A stretch of 9,432 bases of DNA from an uncultured Clostridium sp. (GCA_947174825.1 CAMWKN010000027.1:1-9432); one strand, 5' to 3'; shown: positions 1 to 7,620, counted from the stretch's first letter. The notes: generated by a model from the sequence alone, not told the origin. Made by a program: numbers and translations.

Positions 1-63
1 CGGCGCACACCGATATCTACACAAGGCTATTCGGCGGCAGCGTCAGAGGTGTAAAAGAGACAG
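1..63 (+). other. Illumina P5 / i5 / Nextera Read-1 adapter remnant (not biological)
   Basis: Bases 1-22 match the last 22 bases of the Illumina P5 flow-cell oligo except at positions 6, 7 and 14. Bases 23-30 (AAGGCTAT) sit exactly where the 8-base i5 index belongs, and I recall this as Nextera index S520. Bases 31-63 match the 33-base Nextera Read-1 adapter except at positions 34, 48 and 54; bases 45-63 are its Tn5 mosaic-end part. The order and spacing of the three parts are exactly those of a library molecule, which chance cannot explain. The likely origin is untrimmed low-quality read-through at a contig end. The frame of the first gene runs open through it, so a gene caller may translate adapter into a false N-terminus. 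Confidence 0.96.
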
Positions 64-401
64 CATGTATATTACCTACAAGGATTGACAATCTTCCTAA
101 TACATGTTTAGAAGCAATGGCACTTGGCAAAGTCATAATCAGTTCCACAAGCGAAAATGGAACAAGCGTAGAACAGTTGATTACCGATGGGGTTAATGGA
201 TTTTTAGCGCAAGTAGATGATGCAGATGACTTGTATCAGAAAATTGTATATGTTATGCAATTACCAAAAGACGAAAAGGAATTAATAGAAAAAAGAGCGA
301 AGGAAAGAGTAAGCGGTTTAACACCGGAAAATGTATACAAGCGCATGGTTGAAATATATTCGGAAGTTATAGAGAAGTATAAAAGGAACAGCAATATTTA
401 A
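64..401 (+). CDS. GT4-family glycosyltransferase, C-terminal fragment (5' end missing)
   Basis: This is the end of a GT-B-fold glycosyltransferase of the GT4 (RfaB/GT1-like) type. Such enzymes move a sugar from a nucleotide-sugar to a growing lipid-linked glycan in the cytoplasm. The frame is open from the adapter junction (first whole codon at 66) to TAA at 399-401, about 111 residues. It opens with ILPTRIDNLPNTCLEAMALG. This is the sugar-nucleotide-binding segment of the C-terminal Rossmann domain, with the conserved Glu of 'CLEAMALGK'. The usual 'LI.DGVNGFL' turn and a helical tail (KELIEKRAKERV... EIYSEVIEKYK) follow. The ATG at 117 lies inside the conserved motif and is not a real start. 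Unlike the complete proteins downstream, it ends straight after the GT domain with no Rossmann-like extension. Donor and acceptor sugars cannot be told. A 30-base gap leads to the next gene. Confidence 0.88.
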
Positions 402-431
402 AATAGTTGTTTTACGAAAAGGTGATTTGGA

Positions 432-1667
432 GTGGCAACATATTTAGATTTAGAAGAACTTAATAAATGTTGGTGTGGTGAGGTGTGTATATTTGGAGCC
501 GGGCAATTGGGAAGGGGTATAGCATATGAACTGCTCACAGCAGCTGGTTTTAATATCAGTTTTTATTGTGATAATTATATATTAGAGGGAACTTTTATTA
601 GAAATAAAATTATAATTAGAAATAATCAATATTTGTATGATAATAAAGACAACATATTAGTATTTTTGTGTATTTCGGCAAAATATCAGGAAGAAGTTTT
701 GACACAGTTGAATGAACAAGAAGTAAAACATGTTGTAGTTGTAGACTGGGATTATATTGCACATATATTAGACAGTATAGATGCTTCCAATGAAAATGCA
801 ATAAAAAGAAAGTATTTTTCTATATATGATGATATTGAATTCCTTAAGAAAAAATTCGAACAAAGAACAGGATATAAGCTGAACATAGATAATCCAACAA
901 CTTTTAATGAAAAATTGCAATGGCTGAAAATATATAACCATAACCCCGAATATACACAAATGGTTGATAAATATGCAGTTAAGGAATATTTAAAAGAGAA
1001 AATAGGAGAAGAATATATTATACCGACATTGGGAGTATATGATAACTTTGATGAAATTAATTTTAGCGAACTTCCAAAACAATTTGTTCTGAAATGTACA
1101 CATGATTCGGGAAGTGTTGTTATCGTGGATGATGCAGAGAAACTTGATAAAAAAGCAGTTAAGGAAAGATTAAACAGGGCGCTAAGTATCAATTATTTTT
1201 GGGCAGGAAGAGAATGGCCGTATAAAAATGTGAGACCACAAATTATAGCAGAAAAATATTTATGTGATTCATCCGGTACAGAATTGAAGGATTACAAATT
1301 TTTTTGTTTTAATGGTAGCGTTAAACTGATACAGGTGGATTTTGACCGTTTTGTAGAGCATAAAAGAAATGTATATAACAGACAATGGGAATATATTCCG
1401 TTAGTGATTGAGTTTCCAACAGAGCCGGAGAGAATAATCAGGAAACCAATATGTTTTGATGAAATGATTGAAATTGCAGAGAAATTGTCAATAGGTATTC
1501 CGCATGTCCGAATTGATTTTTATGTAATTGAGGATAAACCGATAGTGGGAGAAATGACGTTTTATCATGGAAGCGGACTGGAAAAAATTATACCGATTGA
1601 ATGGGATAAGATTTTGGGAGATTGGATCGAATTACCTGAAAAACGAGAATACGATAATAAAACCTGA
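432..1667 (+). CDS. TupA-like ATP-grasp protein with N-terminal Rossmann-like module
   Basis: A 411-residue protein starting at GTG 432, with AAAGGTGA at 418-425 six bases upstream. Residues about 15-110 form a Rossmann-like module: VCIFGAGQLGRG (18-29) is a glycine-rich nucleotide-binding-type loop. From about 155 onward it matches the TupA-like ATP-grasp family: NPTTFNEKLQWLKIYN (154-169), VDKYAVKEYL (178-187), FVLKCTHDSGSVVIV (218-232), IIAEKYL (271-277), DYKFFCFNG (287-295), HVRIDFYV (358-365) and GEMTFYHGSG (373-382). The family is named after a teichuronopeptide gene of alkaliphilic Bacillus, and ATP-grasp enzymes typically join a carboxylate to an amine. Ligation of an amino acid or amine to an uronic acid of this polysaccharide is inference. 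Some databases label such proteins glycosyltransferases. There is no signal peptide or membrane segment. The gene looks more A+T-rich by eye than those downstream. Confidence 0.88.
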   Translation: MATYLDLEELNKCWCGEVCIFGAGQLGRGIAYELLTAAGFNISFYCDNYILEGTFIRNKIIIRNNQYLYDNKDNILVFLCISAKYQEEVLTQLNEQEVKHVVVVDWDYIAHILDSIDASNENAIKRKYFSIYDDIEFLKKKFEQRTGYKLNIDNPTTFNEKLQWLKIYNHNPEYTQMVDKYAVKEYLKEKIGEEYIIPTLGVYDNFDEINFSELPKQFVLKCTHDSGSVVIVDDAEKLDKKAVKERLNRALSINYFWAGREWPYKNVRPQIIAEKYLCDSSGTELKDYKFFCFNGSVKLIQVDFDRFVEHKRNVYNRQWEYIPLVIEFPTEPERIIRKPICFDEMIEIAEKLSIGIPHVRIDFYVIEDKPIVGEMTFYHGSGLEKIIPIEWDKILGDWIELPEKREYDNKT

Positions 1668-1675
1668 ATTGGTCT

Positions 1676-1679
1676 GGAG
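1676..1679 (+). promoter_or_regulatory. Ribosome binding site deciding the start at 1689
   Basis: GGAG at 1676-1679 directly abuts the first possible ATG (1680) and is only 3 bases from the second (1683). It is 9 bases from the third in-frame ATG at 1689. The first two are too close for normal initiation, so 1689 is the likely start. That start also places the first core strand of the CapA fold (IAIDILGD) at the very N-terminus. Confidence 0.6.
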
Positions 1680-1688
1680 ATGATGCAG

Positions 1689-3146
1689 ATGCAAATTGCT
1701 ATTGATATTTTGGGTGACATTTCATTGGCAAATGTTGATTTTGACAGAAACTGTTTGGAAACTATAGCTGAAAAAATAAATGATGCAATAGGTCAATCCG
1801 ATTATAGGATTGCAAACATGGAATCTCCGTTTTGTTTTGGAAGCTCAGCGGTACGGATAAAAAAGTCAGGTCCAAATCTGAAAATGCAGGAGGGCAGTGT
1901 TGCTTTTTTTGAAAAGCTGCAAATAGATTGCTATACCTTAGCCAATAATCATTTGGGTGATTATGGAGAAAAAGGAATAATTGATACAATCAAAGTACTG
2001 GAAAATTTAAATAAGGATTATGTGGGTAGTTCTGATGAATATGAAAGGACACATGAAGCAATCAGAAAAATAATAAAGGGAATTAAGTTGTCATTTATTT
2101 CCGTGTGCGAGAATGAATTTGGGATTGCAGAAGATGGGAAAATGGGAGCTGCCGGATATGATAGAGAGAGTATCAGGCGGATATTGGACAAGGAGAGTAG
2201 TTGGTCAGATTTTGCCATTGTCATCTTTCATGGAGGTACGGAAAATTATCCGTATCCCACTCCGGAACAAAAGTACAGATACCGTGATTTGATTGATATG
2301 GGCGCGGATGCAGTAATCGGTATGCACTCTCATTGTCCGCAGGGATATGAAATTTATCATAATGCGCCGATTATTTACAGCGTGGGAAATTTCTTTTTTC
2401 CCAGAGATTGCGAAACGTTTTTTGAAGGTTGGAGATACGGATACGTTGCCAGACTGAAGCTGCAGAAAGATTCATTGACGGAATTTGAAATTGTTCCATA
2501 TAAATTTGATACCTGCGGACATGATTTTTCTTTGATAGACAAAAAAGATTTTCTGCCGTATTTGGAAGTATTGTCTGATGTTATTCAGGATGATGAGCAT
2601 TTGAAAAATTTGTTTAAGGGATGGACGGTTGTAAGCGGAAAGAAATATTTCGATAATTTGTGTAAGCAAATAATCACGGCACAGGATGAAAAGAGAAACT
2701 GTCTGGCTAAAAATCTGTTCTCCTGTGAAGCTCACAGAGAGCTGTTAAAGACTTATCTGACAATATTGTATGAAAGTACGGAAAAAGCATATCTTCCTTA
2801 TATTGAGAATATTAAAAGAGATATGAGGATTTCCGATAAGATAGGGGAAAAACGGATCTGTCGGACAGATAATACAGACACCGTTATCTGGGGGATTGGA
2901 AAAAAAGCAGAGAACCTATTTTATAAGTTAAAATCACAAAAACGACAGATTGTATTTGTTGATAAGGATATTTTGAAGCAGGGACTAAAGTTTTTGGATG
3001 AAGAGATTATATCTCCTGAAGATGCAATAAGACAATTCGGAAAGGCATGCTTTTATATCTGTACCTCACCCGAAAGCAGGGACGGGATTGTGTCGGTATT
3101 GAAGGAGAATGGAATCAGGAACGGACAAATATTTTTTGAAGAATAA
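1689..3146 (+). CDS. CapA-family (PgsA-like) metallophosphatase-fold protein with C-terminal Rossmann-like module
   Basis: A 485-residue protein from the ATG at 1689; starts at 1680 or 1683 would add three or two residues. Residues 1-275 show the CapA/PgsA signature set in order: IDILGDI (5-11), IANMESP (41-47), LANNHLGDYG (84-93), FHGGTEN (180-186), GMHSHCPQG (211-219) and YSVGNFFF (230-237). The Asp, Asn, Glu and His residues of these motifs are the probable metal ligands of a calcineurin-like metallophosphatase fold. CapA/PgsA is known from poly-gamma-glutamate capsule systems, where it is membrane-anchored. Here there is no N-terminal anchor or signal peptide, so it is probably cytosolic. 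A helical linker (about 285-395) leads to the Rossmann-like module (398-485) with TVIWGIGKKAENL, a degenerate glycine loop. Its substrate is unknown. Placement next to the TupA-like gene fits a role in adding or trimming an amide-linked or phosphate group. Confidence 0.85.
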   Translation: MQIAIDILGDISLANVDFDRNCLETIAEKINDAIGQSDYRIANMESPFCFGSSAVRIKKSGPNLKMQEGSVAFFEKLQIDCYTLANNHLGDYGEKGIIDTIKVLENLNKDYVGSSDEYERTHEAIRKIIKGIKLSFISVCENEFGIAEDGKMGAAGYDRESIRRILDKESSWSDFAIVIFHGGTENYPYPTPEQKYRYRDLIDMGADAVIGMHSHCPQGYEIYHNAPIIYSVGNFFFPRDCETFFEGWRYGYVARLKLQKDSLTEFEIVPYKFDTCGHDFSLIDKKDFLPYLEVLSDVIQDDEHLKNLFKGWTVVSGKKYFDNLCKQIITAQDEKRNCLAKNLFSCEAHRELLKTYLTILYESTEKAYLPYIENIKRDMRISDKIGEKRICRTDNTDTVIWGIGKKAENLFYKLKSQKRQIVFVDKDILKQGLKFLDEEIISPEDAIRQFGKACFYICTSPESRDGIVSVLKENGIRNGQIFFEE

Positions 3147-3199
3147 TGACAAACATCTGTTTATAATTGCTTTTTAAGTATTGTAAGCAGGGAAACAGT

Positions 3200-3206
3200 G
3201 GGGGAA
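3200..3206 (+). promoter_or_regulatory. Ribosome binding site for the GT2 gene at 3212
   Basis: GGGGGAA at 3200-3206 lies 5 bases before ATG 3212. The frame is open upstream to a TTG at 3167, but that codon has no Shine-Dalgarno sequence. The extra 15 residues it would add come before the conserved first strand (VSIIIPVY). The start at 3212 is therefore preferred. Confidence 0.6.
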
Positions 3207-3211
3207 ATAAT

Positions 3212-4570
3212 ATGGTAAAGGTAAGCATTATTATTCCTGTGTATAAGGCGGAAGATTATTTGGAACAGTGCATAAATTCATGTCTGAACCAAACCATGAA
3301 AGATATTGAGATTATTCTGATTAATGATGCATCACCAGACAATTCGGGAAAAATTATGAAACGATACAGTGAAATTTATCCGGAGAAGATAATTTCCATA
3401 TTTTTGAAAGAAAACATACGACAGGGAGGGGCAAGAAACAGGGGAATTGAAATTGCCAAAGGCGAATACCTTTGCTTTGTAGACGCAGATGATTATATAG
3501 ATGAAACGATGTGTGAAAAATTGTATTCTCTATGCATTAAAGACGGCCTGGATATTGTCAGTACGAATGGCTACAGGATACAAAACGGCAGGTTAATGTA
3601 TTTTAATGTGTTTAAGCCTTATGATTTTAGCAGGAAAAAGTCGGTTATACATTTTACAACACAGTGCTATTTGCTTATAAAAAGAGAAATCATACAAAAA
3701 AATAACCTGCTTTATCCGTTGCATTTATACCATGAAGACACATCAGTAGTTCCACTGTGGTATATGTCAGCTACAAAGAAGGCATTGCTAAATGAACCGT
3801 TATATTTCAGAAGGGTTCATTCAGGCTCGACAACACAGTCCTTAGATATAGACGGAATATCCCATATATTAAAAGCGCTGGAGGTATTGGTAGAAAATGC
3901 AAAGCGGGTCAGATTATATAACGGTTATGATAAAACATTATTAGATGATTTTATTTTTAACAGGATAGTATCTGCCGCAAAGACATTTTTAAAGAGAAAG
4001 GAGATGTATAAAGGAAAAGACCTGACACCCTTGCAAAATGCAGTCGGAAAGTGGGGAAATTATAATTTTGATGAAACTCTGTTTTTCAATCATATATCAA
4101 GAATGGATTATATTTTGGGAATGGAATTTATCAAAAAGTTCGATACTTTTATGAACAGGAGTTGGGAGCAATATTGCTCTGACAATAAAAGAACAGGCTA
4201 TCCCGACAGGAAAAACAAAATTATGCAATTGGTAAATAAAATCCAAGAGCAGAAAAAAGACATGGTTATTTGGGGGGCCGGACAAAAAGGGATACCGATT
4301 ATCACAATGATAAAGAGTTGGGGTGCAAAATATTTTGTGGGTGACAACAATAATGAGCTATGGGATAAAAAAACAGAGTCGGGAGATGTCGTCAGGAACT
4401 CTGAGTGGATAAAAAGTAATGTCGAGAATCCTGTCTTCCTGATCACAGTGGGGGAGTATTATGGTGATATCATAAATAGTTTGGAGCAGATTTTTGAAAG
4501 CGTGACTGCCATAGATATTTTTGCATATTTACAATACAATTTAGCGGTTAATGAAGTGCTAATGCCTTGA
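3212..4570 (+). CDS. GT2-family glycosyltransferase with C-terminal Rossmann-like module
   Basis: A 452-residue GT-A-fold glycosyltransferase of family GT2, an inverting enzyme using a nucleotide-sugar and a divalent metal at the inner membrane face. The GT2 domain spans about 1-205: VSIIIPVYKAEDYL (4-17), IILINDASPDNS (34-45), GGARNRGIEIAKGEYLCFVD (72-91) ending in the DADD metal-binding motif (91-94), and YHED (173-176), which is the probable catalytic-base region. A helical middle part (about 210-345) links to a Rossmann-like module at 350-445 beginning DMVIWGAGQKGIP, with an intact GAGxxG loop. The protein stays soluble, with no membrane segment. The 65-base gap before it is the largest in the window. 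It ends at TGA 4568-4570, 63 bases before the preferred start of the next gene. Donor and acceptor sugars are unknown. Confidence 0.9.
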   Translation: MVKVSIIIPVYKAEDYLEQCINSCLNQTMKDIEIILINDASPDNSGKIMKRYSEIYPEKIISIFLKENIRQGGARNRGIEIAKGEYLCFVDADDYIDETMCEKLYSLCIKDGLDIVSTNGYRIQNGRLMYFNVFKPYDFSRKKSVIHFTTQCYLLIKREIIQKNNLLYPLHLYHEDTSVVPLWYMSATKKALLNEPLYFRRVHSGSTTQSLDIDGISHILKALEVLVENAKRVRLYNGYDKTLLDDFIFNRIVSAAKTFLKRKEMYKGKDLTPLQNAVGKWGNYNFDETLFFNHISRMDYILGMEFIKKFDTFMNRSWEQYCSDNKRTGYPDRKNKIMQLVNKIQEQKKDMVIWGAGQKGIPIITMIKSWGAKYFVGDNNNELWDKKTESGDVVRNSEWIKSNVENPVFLITVGEYYGDIINSLEQIFESVTAIDIFAYLQYNLAVNEVLMP

Positions 4571-4621
4571 GGAGAGGTGGAGCGACTAAGCACATGCATT
4601 ACCGGAGAATTGTGCATTATG

Positions 4622-4628
4622 GGAGGAG
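4622..4628 (+). promoter_or_regulatory. Ribosome binding site deciding the start at 4634
   Basis: GGAGGAG (4622-4628) is the strongest Shine-Dalgarno match near this gene and lies 5 bases before GTG 4634. The competing starts are weaker. GTG 4577 touches its only purine run. ATG 4619 has GGAG at 4604-4607, 11 bases away. Confidence 0.55.
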
Positions 4629-4633
4629 AACCT

Positions 4634-5824
4634 GTGATTGTTAATAAGCCGCTAATCAGTGTCATTGTTTCGGTATTTAATATTGAAAAATATATATCAA
4701 AATGTATAGAGAGTATCACGGAACAAACATATAAGAATATTCAGATCATTTTAGTGGATGACGGGTCCACGGATACTTCCGGAGAAATCTGCGACAAATA
4801 TGCAGAGAAGGATGCACGTATACAGGTCATACATAAAGAGAATGAGGGACCGACATCTGCAAGAAATGCAGGATTGGCAGCGGCCAACGGAAACTATGTG
4901 GGTTTTGTGGATGGAGATGACTACATTGATACAGAATATTATGAAGTTCTGTTGCAAGATATGATGAAAAATGATGTGGACTTTGTACATATGGGCTTTA
5001 TGGAAGAATGGGAAAATACCGGTACCATATATGGCAGTTTCGAAACGGCAAAATATGAATTGTCAAGAGAGTCAAAACGATATTTTATTGAAGGTATATT
5101 GGGAAAGAGTGACGTTATTCATATAACTCCCAGTATATGGTCCAAATTATTTAAAAGGGAGTTTATTCGGAAGTGTCATGCAAAAGTTCCGAGTGAACTG
5201 TCATATGGAGAGGACTTACTTTGTTTAAGCGTCTGCCTGCTGGAAGGAAACAGTGTATGCCTGAATAAATCAGCGATGTACCATTATGTCCGCAGACAGG
5301 GATCCCTGACAGACACGACTTGTGTCTCTGCTATTATTAAAATATCAGAACGTTATCATGCCTTGAAGAATTTATTTATACAATATGGTGAATATGAAGG
5401 TTTACGCTTCTATCTGGAAACTGATACTGCGAGAAGTGTGATGAGGGCAATTAAAAAAATAGGAAGATGTGTAGAAGACATATCGTTTTATTATCTGCGA
5501 GACACGGCCACTATAAAGGGAAAAAGGGTTGTGATTTATGGGGCAGGTAGTGTTGGGCAAGGATACTATGCACAGATAAGCAGATATTCTTCCTGTACGA
5601 TTGTGGGATGGGTGGACTTAAAATATCAAAGATATCATTTCGATTATGCTGAGGTGCAGCCGGTTACACAATTAGATGAATGGCAATATGATATCATACT
5701 TGTTGCAATTAAGGATGAGGATAAGGCAAAACAGATAAAATTTGAATTAATGGAACAAAGAGGGATACCGGACAAGATGATACTATGGGAAAGACCGGGG
5801 TCGATATTTGATGAAATGAACTGA
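4634..5824 (+). CDS. GT2-family glycosyltransferase with C-terminal Rossmann-like module
   Basis: A 396-residue protein from GTG 4634; starts at ATG 4619 or GTG 4577 would add 5 or 19 residues. The GT2 domain is canonical: ISVIVSVFNIEKYISKCIES (8-27), IILVDDGSTDTSGEICDKY (38-56), GPTSARNAGLAAANGNYVGF (72-91), the VDGDD metal motif (92-96), IWSKLFKREF (168-177) and SYGEDLL (190-196). The YGED acid is the likely catalytic-base position. A helical stretch then leads to the Rossmann-like module at about 296-390, starting KRVVIYGAGSVGQGYY and followed by VGWVD and QYDIILVAI. This module is close to that of the GT4 enzyme at 7621-9105, with about a third of positions identical by eye. The sugar transferred is unknown. 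The gene ends 14 bases before the next one, consistent with one transcript. Confidence 0.88.
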   Translation: MIVNKPLISVIVSVFNIEKYISKCIESITEQTYKNIQIILVDDGSTDTSGEICDKYAEKDARIQVIHKENEGPTSARNAGLAAANGNYVGFVDGDDYIDTEYYEVLLQDMMKNDVDFVHMGFMEEWENTGTIYGSFETAKYELSRESKRYFIEGILGKSDVIHITPSIWSKLFKREFIRKCHAKVPSELSYGEDLLCLSVCLLEGNSVCLNKSAMYHYVRRQGSLTDTTCVSAIIKISERYHALKNLFIQYGEYEGLRFYLETDTARSVMRAIKKIGRCVEDISFYYLRDTATIKGKRVVIYGAGSVGQGYYAQISRYSSCTIVGWVDLKYQRYHFDYAEVQPVTQLDEWQYDIILVAIKDEDKAKQIKFELMEQRGIPDKMILWERPGSIFDEMN

Positions 5825-5838
5825 TGGGGTGAAAGTAT

Positions 5839-7590
5839 ATGGGACTGGTTGAACAATATGATTGGTTATTAAGTAAATATCCTTTTTTGGAATCATATAA
5901 TGCGAACGGGATCCATCGGATTGTCAGGGATTCATTGGTACAATTCATATCAAAATGCACGAACCCGGCTATTTGGTGTTATGGAAAGCATACCCGTATG
6001 TTGATGACAGATTTCATGTTTGAGATGAAGCGGGTAAAATTCATTATTGATGAAAACTATGGAAATAAGGAAGAAAGCGGTTTTCATATAATAAACAGTC
6101 ATCAGATTCAAGACAGTGCCATAGACGGTATTATAATTTCCTCCTATCAGTATAAAGATGAAATTAAAGACATTTTAAAAAGAGATTATCCCAATATTAA
6201 ATATCTGGACTTATACGAAGAACTGGAAAACCGGGGATTTGTATTGGACCGTAGCTATTATGCGCGCAGTCACCCATATGACAGGTACAAAAAAATAAAT
6301 CAATTGAAAAGAAAGCTTGACCAGGGCCAAGATTGCGAAAACCTATATCGGAATATCATTAGTGAGTACATCAGTATCAAGGATTTTCAATCAGCAATTG
6401 ACTATACGAAGAAATTGTCAGAGTTGAATGAGAGGCCGTTATATTCTGAGTTGAGAAACGACTTAGAGAAAATTTATCAATTGGAGCTGAGTGAGATTTC
6501 CAATATATCTCAGGATAATGTGATCATGTTATGTATTGACGGTCTGCGCAGACAGGATGTTTTGGGAGAGTGTATGCCGAATACTAAGCGGTATTTAATG
6601 AGGAATACAAGGTTCTATGAGAAAGCTTATGCGGTATCGACATCCACCTTTGAAAGTCTGGTGCCGGCGTACAGTGAAAACAGTGATCTGCGAACAAAGT
6701 ATTATGAATCAAATATCATAGATGCAAAAAGCTGCAGATTTTTTCTGGAGGCTGTCAGGCAGAATAGAAATATCTTTTTCTATACGGATTCTATACAATA
6801 TATTGATGCAGAAGAAATTAAGCTTATATGTGAAAGCCAGACCGCGACTGAAAAAATGTGGAGTTTTATTTTGGATGCGGAAAAAGAAGAAAACGGATTG
6901 TTTTACATCCATGTTTTATATGAAAGTCATTATTCATATCCTAATCCGGATACGGAAGAGGAACTGATAGCGGATGGAAGTAATATCATGTTCGACTATC
7001 TTGAAAGGAACGGAGGTAAGATCCGTACAGATTATGGGAAGCAGCATACAGATGCACTAAAGTATTTAGACAGAGTATTATATCCTTTTTTGGAGCTGAT
7101 TCCATGTCGACTGGTTCTGTATGCGGACCACGGGAATATTCTGATACCGCCGGAAACACTGCCTTATGATGTGGAAGCGGCCAAGTATTCCTACCATGAG
7201 GATCTGATCCGGATTCCTTTGGCAATAAAGTCTCCTGAAACAGTGACAGGAATCAGTAACAATTTAATGACACTTATGTCAATAAATGAAATTGTATGTT
7301 CACTTTTGAGAAAAGAGGCTTTTACTGAACCGAATAATGAATTTATAAAAATACAGCGTTCGGAAATATATAATCCTGATTTCCGGTTTATTTACGGGAA
7401 AGCAGGAAAACAGCAGGAACTTAAAGCTTTTGAAGCATTTGTATTCAGAGACGGTCGTAAGCTGATTGTGTATTCCGATGGTGTAATCAGGATTTGCGAT
7501 CATAATGACAAGCTTATTCAGGATCAGAGTGTGAAGGATGAGCTTTGGGGAAAGATAAAGAGTTATGTTACGGTAACCGATTGTATTTAG
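5839..7590 (+). CDS. Soluble alkaline-phosphatase-fold (sulfatase/PEtN-transferase-like) protein with N-terminal Rossmann-like module
   Basis: A 583-residue protein from ATG 5839, with GGGGTGA at 5826-5832. Three parts are visible. Residues 42-130 are a Rossmann-like module with a worn glycine loop (PAIWCYGKHT, 43-52) but a kept second strand (VKFIIDENYG). Residues 165-220 are paired helices resembling a TPR-like linker. From 227 to about 520 is an alkaline-phosphatase-superfamily domain: NVIMLCIDGLRRQD (227-240, metal Asp234), STSTFES (267-273), HVLYESHYSYPNP (358-370), LVLYADHGN (425-433, Asp430/His431) and YHEDLIRIPLAI (452-463). TSTFES aligns with the nucleophile loop of phosphoethanolamine transferases such as MCR/EptA, making Thr270 the likely nucleophile; there is no Cys/Ser-x-Pro-x-Arg sulfatase signature. 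Unlike LtaS or EptA it has no membrane segments, so it probably acts in the cytoplasm. Transfer or removal of a phospho-substituent on the glycan is inference. Confidence 0.8.
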   Translation: MGLVEQYDWLLSKYPFLESYNANGIHRIVRDSLVQFISKCTNPAIWCYGKHTRMLMTDFMFEMKRVKFIIDENYGNKEESGFHIINSHQIQDSAIDGIIISSYQYKDEIKDILKRDYPNIKYLDLYEELENRGFVLDRSYYARSHPYDRYKKINQLKRKLDQGQDCENLYRNIISEYISIKDFQSAIDYTKKLSELNERPLYSELRNDLEKIYQLELSEISNISQDNVIMLCIDGLRRQDVLGECMPNTKRYLMRNTRFYEKAYAVSTSTFESLVPAYSENSDLRTKYYESNIIDAKSCRFFLEAVRQNRNIFFYTDSIQYIDAEEIKLICESQTATEKMWSFILDAEKEENGLFYIHVLYESHYSYPNPDTEEELIADGSNIMFDYLERNGGKIRTDYGKQHTDALKYLDRVLYPFLELIPCRLVLYADHGNILIPPETLPYDVEAAKYSYHEDLIRIPLAIKSPETVTGISNNLMTLMSINEIVCSLLRKEAFTEPNNEFIKIQRSEIYNPDFRFIYGKAGKQQELKAFEAFVFRDGRKLIVYSDGVIRICDHNDKLIQDQSVKDELWGKIKSYVTVTDCI

Positions 7591-7620
7591 TGCGGTTAGA
7601 ACTGCAAAACAGGGGAAGAT

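Noticed and set aside
45..63. Tn5 mosaic end that could be called a mobile element
   Set aside because: It is the Nextera adapter part of a complete P5-index-Read-1 string, with no transposase or second end nearby.
752..1192. Open frame of 146 codons on the minus strand
   Set aside because: It lies antisense within the strongly supported ATP-grasp gene, resembles no family I know, and reads as a hydrophobic shadow of A+T-rich coding DNA.
3151..3162. Small inverted repeat AAACA-TC-TGTTT followed by a T-rich run, as a terminator
   Set aside because: A 5-base A/T-rich stem with a 2-base loop is too weak, and the T run does not directly follow it. The operon appears to continue.
3162..3167. TATAAT as a -10 promoter box in the 65-base gap before the GT2 gene at 3212
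   Set aside because: No -35-like hexamer lies 16-18 bases upstream (TGAC at 3147-3150 is too close) and there is no exact extended -10. In A+T-rich DNA this match alone is weak.
5839..7590. Calling this protein a true sulfatase
   Set aside because: The Cys/Ser-x-Pro-x-Arg formylglycine signature is absent. The nucleophile loop STSTFES fits Thr-dependent phosphotransferases better.
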